In this document: piece after piece, positions 60,201-64,000 of the stretch
Numbering within the stretch: the stretch's first letter is position 1
Layout: the number at the start of each line of letters is the position of its first letter
Source of the DNA: Mycobacterium nebraskense
Lineage (GTDB): Bacteria; Actinomycetota; Actinomycetes; Mycobacteriales; Mycobacteriaceae
Assembly (NCBI RefSeq): GCF_002102255.1
Contig: NZ_LQPH01000125.1
Span: 1-64,000, forward strand
Direction: 5' to 3'
Length of the DNA stretch: 64,000 nt
Translations under genes and position numbers: made by a program
The notes under the pieces: generated by a model
Databases searched by the model: none
Told to the model about the DNA's origin: nothing
The model's input: the letters and a program-made list of their open reading frames with translations, nothing else

Positions 60201-60635
60201 GTGAATGCAATCCCGGCAGACGGAGTAGGGCGGCTGCTCTTTTTCGTCGAGGACCGCCTCGCGCAGCTGCGCTGGACCCGCGAGGACCTGGCAGCGGCGG
60301 GCGGCCCGGCACCCTCGACGCTGTATAAGGCCGCTGAGCGCGGCGGCGGGCTGTCGGTCAAGACACTGGCTCGCCTGGATGTGGCACTGGGGTGGCAAGA
60401 GGGTTCGGCGCAGTGGACGCTGGCCGGCGGAAGCCCCACGCTGAGGATATCTGAGCAGGTCAGCAGGTGTGCGGCTGCGGTCGACGCGGCTCGGCGTGAC
60501 GCCGAATCGGTCGGGGTGGCGCGTACTGCGGCCGAGTTGAAGAACTTTCTGCTGGACGTCGCGCAACGCCTCGGCGACTTTTACACTGAGCCTGTACGAG
60601 CCGCGGGGGGTGCTGCTGATGTCAGTGCCTCCTGA
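60201..60635 (+). CDS. HTH transcription regulator of the transfer region
   Basis: The 144-residue protein has an N-terminal helix-turn-helix (about 8-65: GRLLFFVEDRLAQLRWTREDLAAAGGPAPSTLYKAAERGGGLSVKTLARLDVALGW), of the XRE/Cro kind, and a C-terminal helical part that may dimerise. No ribosome site fits before its GTG, and a -10 box 7 bases upstream suggests a leaderless message. It overlaps the next gene by 17 bp. It probably represses both divergent operons through the palindrome at 60138. Confidence 0.75.
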   Translation: MNAIPADGVGRLLFFVEDRLAQLRWTREDLAAAGGPAPSTLYKAAERGGGLSVKTLARLDVALGWQEGSAQWTLAGGSPTLRISEQVSRCAAAVDAARRDAESVGVARTAAELKNFLLDVAQRLGDFYTEPVRAAGGAADVSAS

Positions 60636-61284
60636 CCGGTTCGACGAGATCCGCCGCAAGTGGATTGCCCGTAACCAACGGACGTTTATATTTCAGAAAA
60701 GGCGTGCAGAAATTGTTGCACGCCAAATACGAGATCGCGACACCGACCGTACCGGTGCGCGGGTTGATCCCGCTGACGACGACGTTATTCATCCGTGGTA
60801 TGCGCGCGGAATTAAAACACCGTATGCAATGTTTGATTGGGTGCTTTTTATGACTGCGGCGGTGCTGGCGCCGCTGGGCTGGCCGGCAGGTAAAGCGTTG
60901 TCGGTGAGTGTCGTGCAGCTAATTCCTGGCGAACTGCGTTCATACCCGATCGCCGCGTTCATGTGGTCATCGGCCATCGTCGGTGCTCCGCTTCCACTGC
61001 TGTTGTGGCTGGCAGGCCCGGGCGATTCCCTGGTGTCGGCGGCCGCGATTCCGTGGTTGCTGGCTCAAATCCCGGCGACGCTGCTCACAGCAGGTGTCTA
61101 CGGGATTTTGGAGGGCTGGCTGGCCGTAGACGGGGCCCGCGACTGGTGGCCGATGCGCCCGCCCGATGACGTCGATGAGATCGACTTCGGATTCCTGCAA
61201 GCCGACGATTTGACCGGGCCGGGAGTGTTCCCCACCCACCGTGAAAGTCCGCCGGGAGATCCCAGCCCCATCAGGAGGTCCTAG
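60619..61284 (+). CDS. Polytopic membrane protein preceding the coupling ATPase
   Basis: From ATG 60619 the protein has 221 residues: a basic cytoplasmic start (RFDEIRRKWIARNQRTFIFQKRR), an acidic stretch, then about four membrane helices (MFDWVLFMTAAVLAPLGW, AFMWSSAIVGAPLPLLLWLAG, AAIPWLLAQIPATLLTAGVYGILEG among them), and a polar tail. It ends 2 bp before the coupling ATPase, which itself has no membrane helices. It may therefore be the detached membrane module of that ATPase. This is inference from gene order and topology. Confidence 0.65.
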   Translation: MSVPPDRFDEIRRKWIARNQRTFIFQKRRAEIVARQIRDRDTDRTGARVDPADDDVIHPWYARGIKTPYAMFDWVLFMTAAVLAPLGWPAGKALSVSVVQLIPGELRSYPIAAFMWSSAIVGAPLPLLLWLAGPGDSLVSAAAIPWLLAQIPATLLTAGVYGILEGWLAVDGARDWWPMRPPDDVDEIDFGFLQADDLTGPGVFPTHRESPPGDPSPIRRS

Positions 61285-61286
61285 GA

Positions 61287-62690
61287 ATGTATGTTCGGCG
61301 TGCTTCACCCTACTGCGGGTTTTGCCGCGACGACGGAAAGCTTGTCGTGGCCGAAGCACCCGCACACATCCTGGTCTCTGCGCCCACGGAAACGGGAAAG
61401 ACGACCGGCGTGCTGGCGCCGGCCAGTGTGCTATGGGGCGGGCCCGCTGTCTGCGTGTCCAGCAAAGATGACCTGATGTGGTTGGTGTGCCAACGACGTT
61501 GGGGCCCAAAGCAAGTCATCGACTTACGCCCGGATTACTCGCCGGTCTATCCCACCGACGCCGAGGTGCGCTCATTCGATCCGACCGCGCTGATTCGCAC
61601 TCCGGATCAGGCGGTGACCACCGCCAACACCATGATGCAGATGTCCGCGGTCGGTCTGGGATCAGGAATCGACCAGGTCTCTGATGCCGGGATTTGGGAA
61701 TCCAACACCGAGGCCCCGTTGGCGGCGATGCTCTATGCGGCCTCACCGTGCGGCAACGGCAAGGGCATCGAATGGGTGCTGATGGCCGTGGACAACCTCG
61801 AAGAAGACAAAAAGGCGCCCGACGCGCCAGGCTGGCACAGCGCCGCCCGCTACGTGGCCCGTCAACCCTTGTTCCGCAACGCACTGATGCGGACCCTGGC
61901 CATGGACCCGCGCCAGCGCGACAGCATCGCCTTGACGATGCGCAAAGCGGTCACCCCGTGGATGCGGTTAGGGCTGCGCGGGATGACCGAGCCCACATTC
62001 GACGAATCGTTTCTGTCCAACCCCGATGCCACGCTGTTCATCCTGGCACCGGCCGAAGGGTCCATCGCCGGCGCCGCGGTCACCCTGCTCGAGCACCTCG
62101 TGCGCAGCTGGCGCGGCAAGACCGCACGAAAAGAAATGATGCACCGGCTGCTGATTGTGATCGACGAGGCGGCCAACGTGGCCCCGATGCCGGCCCTGCG
62201 CCGTCACGTTTCAGAGGGCCGGGGCCTGGGGGTCAACCTTCTCTTGTCGGTGCAGGGGTCGAGCCAGTTCGACACGATCTATGGCAAGGCTTACGCCCAG
62301 GAGCTGCGCGACACCTTCCCGGCCGCCCTGATCATGTACGGGGCCGCGGAGATGGAGATGCTGCAGCGCGCCGAGCAGTGGTCACGCGAAACCACCCGCC
62401 GCCAAGAGACTTTCGACCAAGCCAGCAGCGGCAAGACATTGTCTTCACACCTCGGTCCGAGTCTGGATTACCGGCGGCTGCTCCCACAAAACCTCGGCCA
62501 AGCACGGATGCTGCGGCGCGGCACAGCCGGCATCGCCACCGAGCTTCCCGATTGGCCGGTTTTTGTCAAACGGTATGACAACGCGGTGAACAGGCTGCTA
62601 CAAGCCGACCCGCCGGAGCGTGAACCAGAAACGATGTGGGAATGGGTATTACAGCGCCACCGCCGAGCCATGAAGGCGCTCAAGACATGA
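61287..62690 (+). CDS. VirD4/TraG-type coupling ATPase (TcpA-like)
   Basis: The 467-residue protein has Walker A LVSAPTETGKTTGVLAPA near residue 30, Walker B HRLLIVIDEAANVAPMPALRRHVSEGRGLGVNLLLSVQG (about 285-325), and a C-terminal segment DWPVFVKRYDNAVNRLL. Together these are the TraG/VirD4 family that brings the relaxase-DNA complex to the channel. It begins almost directly with the nucleotide-binding domain; the usual N-terminal membrane helices are absent. The first 25 residues include CGFCRDDGKL. The stop overlaps the next start (ATGA). Confidence 0.9.
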   Translation: MYVRRASPYCGFCRDDGKLVVAEAPAHILVSAPTETGKTTGVLAPASVLWGGPAVCVSSKDDLMWLVCQRRWGPKQVIDLRPDYSPVYPTDAEVRSFDPTALIRTPDQAVTTANTMMQMSAVGLGSGIDQVSDAGIWESNTEAPLAAMLYAASPCGNGKGIEWVLMAVDNLEEDKKAPDAPGWHSAARYVARQPLFRNALMRTLAMDPRQRDSIALTMRKAVTPWMRLGLRGMTEPTFDESFLSNPDATLFILAPAEGSIAGAAVTLLEHLVRSWRGKTARKEMMHRLLIVIDEAANVAPMPALRRHVSEGRGLGVNLLLSVQGSSQFDTIYGKAYAQELRDTFPAALIMYGAAEMEMLQRAEQWSRETTRRQETFDQASSGKTLSSHLGPSLDYRRLLPQNLGQARMLRRGTAGIATELPDWPVFVKRYDNAVNRLLQADPPEREPETMWEWVLQRHRRAMKALKT

Positions 62691-62953
62691 GCGACGCCGA
62701 GCAGCTGCGCGCGCAGCTCGTTGACGTCCTGGCGGGCGCCGGCGGTCCCACCACAACCAGCGCGGCGCGCATCGCCGTCTCTGAGCATCGTGGCCGACGT
62801 GGCCGGCGACCGGTGGTGGCCGAAGAGGTCTACCGGGCCTTGCTCACCCTGCAGCGCCGCGGTGTGGTGCGCCGCGTCCACGACCAGCCCGGCCACCTGG
62901 CGCACTGGGAATTAACCCACAGCCATCGCCATCGGCGCGAGCAGGCGGGCTGA
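62687..62953 (+). CDS. Small winged-helix-like protein
   Basis: The 88-residue product has LRAQLVDVLAGAGGPTTTSAARIAVSEHRGRRGRRPVVAEEVYRALLTLQRRGVVRRVHDQPGHLAHWEL, with the helix-helix-wing pattern of a small winged helix ending in a beta-hairpin. Coupling to both neighbours (ATGA and TGATG overlaps) suggests it works with the transfer genes, perhaps as a regulator or relaxosome accessory. The fold call is tentative. Confidence 0.6.
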   Translation: MSDAEQLRAQLVDVLAGAGGPTTTSAARIAVSEHRGRRGRRPVVAEEVYRALLTLQRRGVVRRVHDQPGHLAHWELTHSHRHRREQAG

Positions 62954-63177
62954 TGATGAGCGCGTTGCACGACAAGACCACCGACCACTGGGTGCGGTCG
63001 AACCTTGTTCGCACACTGGCCTTTTGGTCATGCCTTCTGACCGTAGAGGCCGTCACCTGTCTGGGATTGCTAGCGAGCTTCGACTATGTGGCACGGGTAC
63101 ACGACCACACCGCGACGTGGCCGGCCGTCCATGCCAAATGCGTCTTTCCGGCTGACTCATTAGGTGATGTGCGGTGA
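62953..63177 (+). CDS. Small single-helix membrane protein
   Basis: The 74-residue protein has one hydrophobic helix (TLAFWSCLLTVEAVTCLGLLASFDY, about 21-45) and a short polar tail with a Cys (AKCVFPAD). Its start overlaps the previous stop (TGATG) and its stop overlaps the next mini-gene (GTGA). I do not recognise it. Confidence 0.55.
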   Translation: MMSALHDKTTDHWVRSNLVRTLAFWSCLLTVEAVTCLGLLASFDYVARVHDHTATWPAVHAKCVFPADSLGDVR

Positions 63178-63278
63178 GTGCGTCGATCAGCGCCCCGAGC
63201 CAGCGCAGTTGGCGTCAGCAACTATGCACTCGCCAGCCGCACCAGCGCGTACACAAACGTGACAAGGGGGACCGGTGA
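63174..63278 (+). CDS. 34-residue basic mini-protein in an overlap chain
   Basis: GTG 63174 overlaps the preceding TGA, and its own TGA at 63276-63278 overlaps the GTG of the next gene. The frame encodes 34 residues (MSASISAPSQRSW..., ending HKRDKGDR), basic and without hydrophobic segments. It may be a real microprotein or simply a translational bridge that carries ribosomes to the HD gene. The perfect overlaps on both sides are the main support. Confidence 0.4.
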   Translation: MSASISAPSQRSWRQQLCTRQPHQRVHKRDKGDR

Positions 63279-64000
63279 ACGTCGAAGATGCTCAGTTCAT
63301 GGCGCTGCAGCTGCTGTCGAAGTCGACCTACACCTCGGCTGCGCCGGTGACGACGCGGCGTTATTCCCACACTGCCGGTGTGGCCGCGACCGCTGGGCGG
63401 CTGGCGCGGGTACTGGCACCCGGACATGAGGAGGACATCGTTACTGCGGCGTGGCTGCATGACATTGGCTATTCCCCGGATTTGGTGGATACCGGTTTTC
63501 ACCCGCTCGATGGCGCCAGATACGCCCAACAGGCCGGGATTTCACCCAATGTGGTGAGTTTGATCGCGCATCATACGGGCGCGGTGGTCGAGGCTCGTGA
63601 AAGAGGGCTGCACGAGCAGCTAGCAGCGTTTCCGTTGCCGGCCGACGTGGCGGAGCTGGCCATCCTCAGCTGTGCCGATTTGTGCACAGGCCCCGATGGC
63701 GTCCCGATCGATCCGGCCGAGCGGCTCGCCGAGGTACTTCAGCGGTACCCGACAACAGATCCCGTGCACCGCGCCATCACCACGTCAGCGCCACTGCTGA
63801 TCGCTCAGGCGCGGCTGGTTCTCGCGGCCGCGGAGGCGGCCGGATACGAGGCGCCGCGGGTGGACCTTCCTGGCCGCGTTGACTATGTGCCGGCGGGGCG
63901 GCAGTGGTGTGCGGTGTGGTCGGATGTCCACTACCGTGTCAGCGCCCGCCGGGTGTCACAGGAGGTCAGCGGCAAGACGTCGAAGATTGCCAACGGCGTC
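63275..64000 (+). CDS. HD-domain phosphohydrolase (3' end outside window)
   Basis: GTG 63275 (AAGGGG upstream) opens a frame that runs unbroken off the window end, so at least 242 residues are present. The HD residues are in place: YSHTAGVA (H32), WLHDIGYSPDL (H62-D63), IAHHTGA (H99/H100) and SCADLC (D135), a metal-dependent phosphohydrolase fold that cuts phosphodiester or nucleotide bonds. Residues after about 190 are a separate part with unknown role. It belongs to the coupling-protein operon through 4-bp overlaps. A nucleotide second-messenger or nucleic-acid role is possible; its substrate cannot be told from sequence. Confidence 0.85.
   Translation, partial: MNVEDAQFMALQLLSKSTYTSAAPVTTRRYSHTAGVAATAGRLARVLAPGHEEDIVTAAWLHDIGYSPDLVDTGFHPLDGARYAQQAGISPNVVSLIAHHTGAVVEARERGLHEQLAAFPLPADVAELAILSCADLCTGPDGVPIDPAERLAEVLQRYPTTDPVHRAITTSAPLLIAQARLVLAAAEAAGYEAPRVDLPGRVDYVPAGRQWCAVWSDVHYRVSARRVSQEVSGKTSKIANGV

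Overview
This is a GC-rich actinobacterial segment and almost certainly part of a large conjugative mycobacterial plasmid of the pRAW/pMK12478 kind (inference from content; no search was run). It combines a complete type VII secretion locus of the ESX-P type (PE, PPE, EsxM/EsxN-like pair, EspG, EccA-EccE, MycP), a type IV transfer gene set (VirB4-like ATPase, TcpC-like protein, membrane channel protein, VirD4/TcpA-like coupling ATPase), plasmid partition and replication genes, and several toxin-antitoxin modules. EsxM/EsxN-like proteins and a WhiB regulator point to Mycobacterium, probably a slow grower.

Region 1 (1-4.9 kb), maintenance: a leaderless gene for a zinc-finger/coiled-coil KfrA-like protein, a frameshifted gene, a YefM/YoeB module, and a ParA plus probable ribbon-helix-helix partner. 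Upstream of parA lie a perfect 40-bp inverted repeat and a roughly 275-bp array of degenerate 12-bp units, a good candidate for the centromere. Smaller arrays of the same 12-bp unit occur at 5.8 and 10.3 kb.

Region 2 (4.9-10.3 kb): a DUF2637/SpdB-like membrane protein, then an ESX-substrate cassette (DUF4226 protein, EspD/EspH-like, EspC-like, EspB/PPE-like, YbaB-like). Region 3 (10.4-16.1 kb, minus strand): a probable replication initiator, a double ribbon-helix-helix protein, an eight-repeat helicase-associated-domain protein with no helicase, small proteins, an FtsK-like fragment and a WhiB. Region 4 (16.4-25.3 kb, plus strand): an XRE regulator, ParDE, a PH-like protein, two transglutaminase-like paralogs around an HTH-nucleotidyltransferase gene, and ESX-associated secreted or membrane proteins.

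Region 5 (25.3-30.3 kb) is a scar. It holds a truncated vapC, an IS607-family element, an IS256-family element with a frameshifted transposase inserted in a gene fragment, and an intact vapBC. Region 6 (30.4-51.7 kb) holds three tandem DUF4226-type genes, two of them carrying cell-wall hydrolase domains and sharing a 622-bp near-identical repeat. They run into eccB-eccC-PE-PPE-esx-esx-espG-espI-eccD-mycP-eccE-eccA, the gene order of chromosomal ESX-5. Region 7 (51.7-64 kb) is the mating apparatus: a minus-strand operon (60.1 to 51.7 kb) and a divergent plus-strand operon from an HTH regulator through the coupling protein to an HD-domain protein cut by the window end.

How the parts fit: ESX-P and the type IV genes are jointly needed for transfer in the known plasmids of this family. 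The hydrolases next to eccB could open peptidoglycan for either machine. Partition, replication and four toxin-antitoxin-type modules keep the plasmid. No relaxase, RNA gene or CRISPR array was seen; a relaxase may lie beyond 64 kb.
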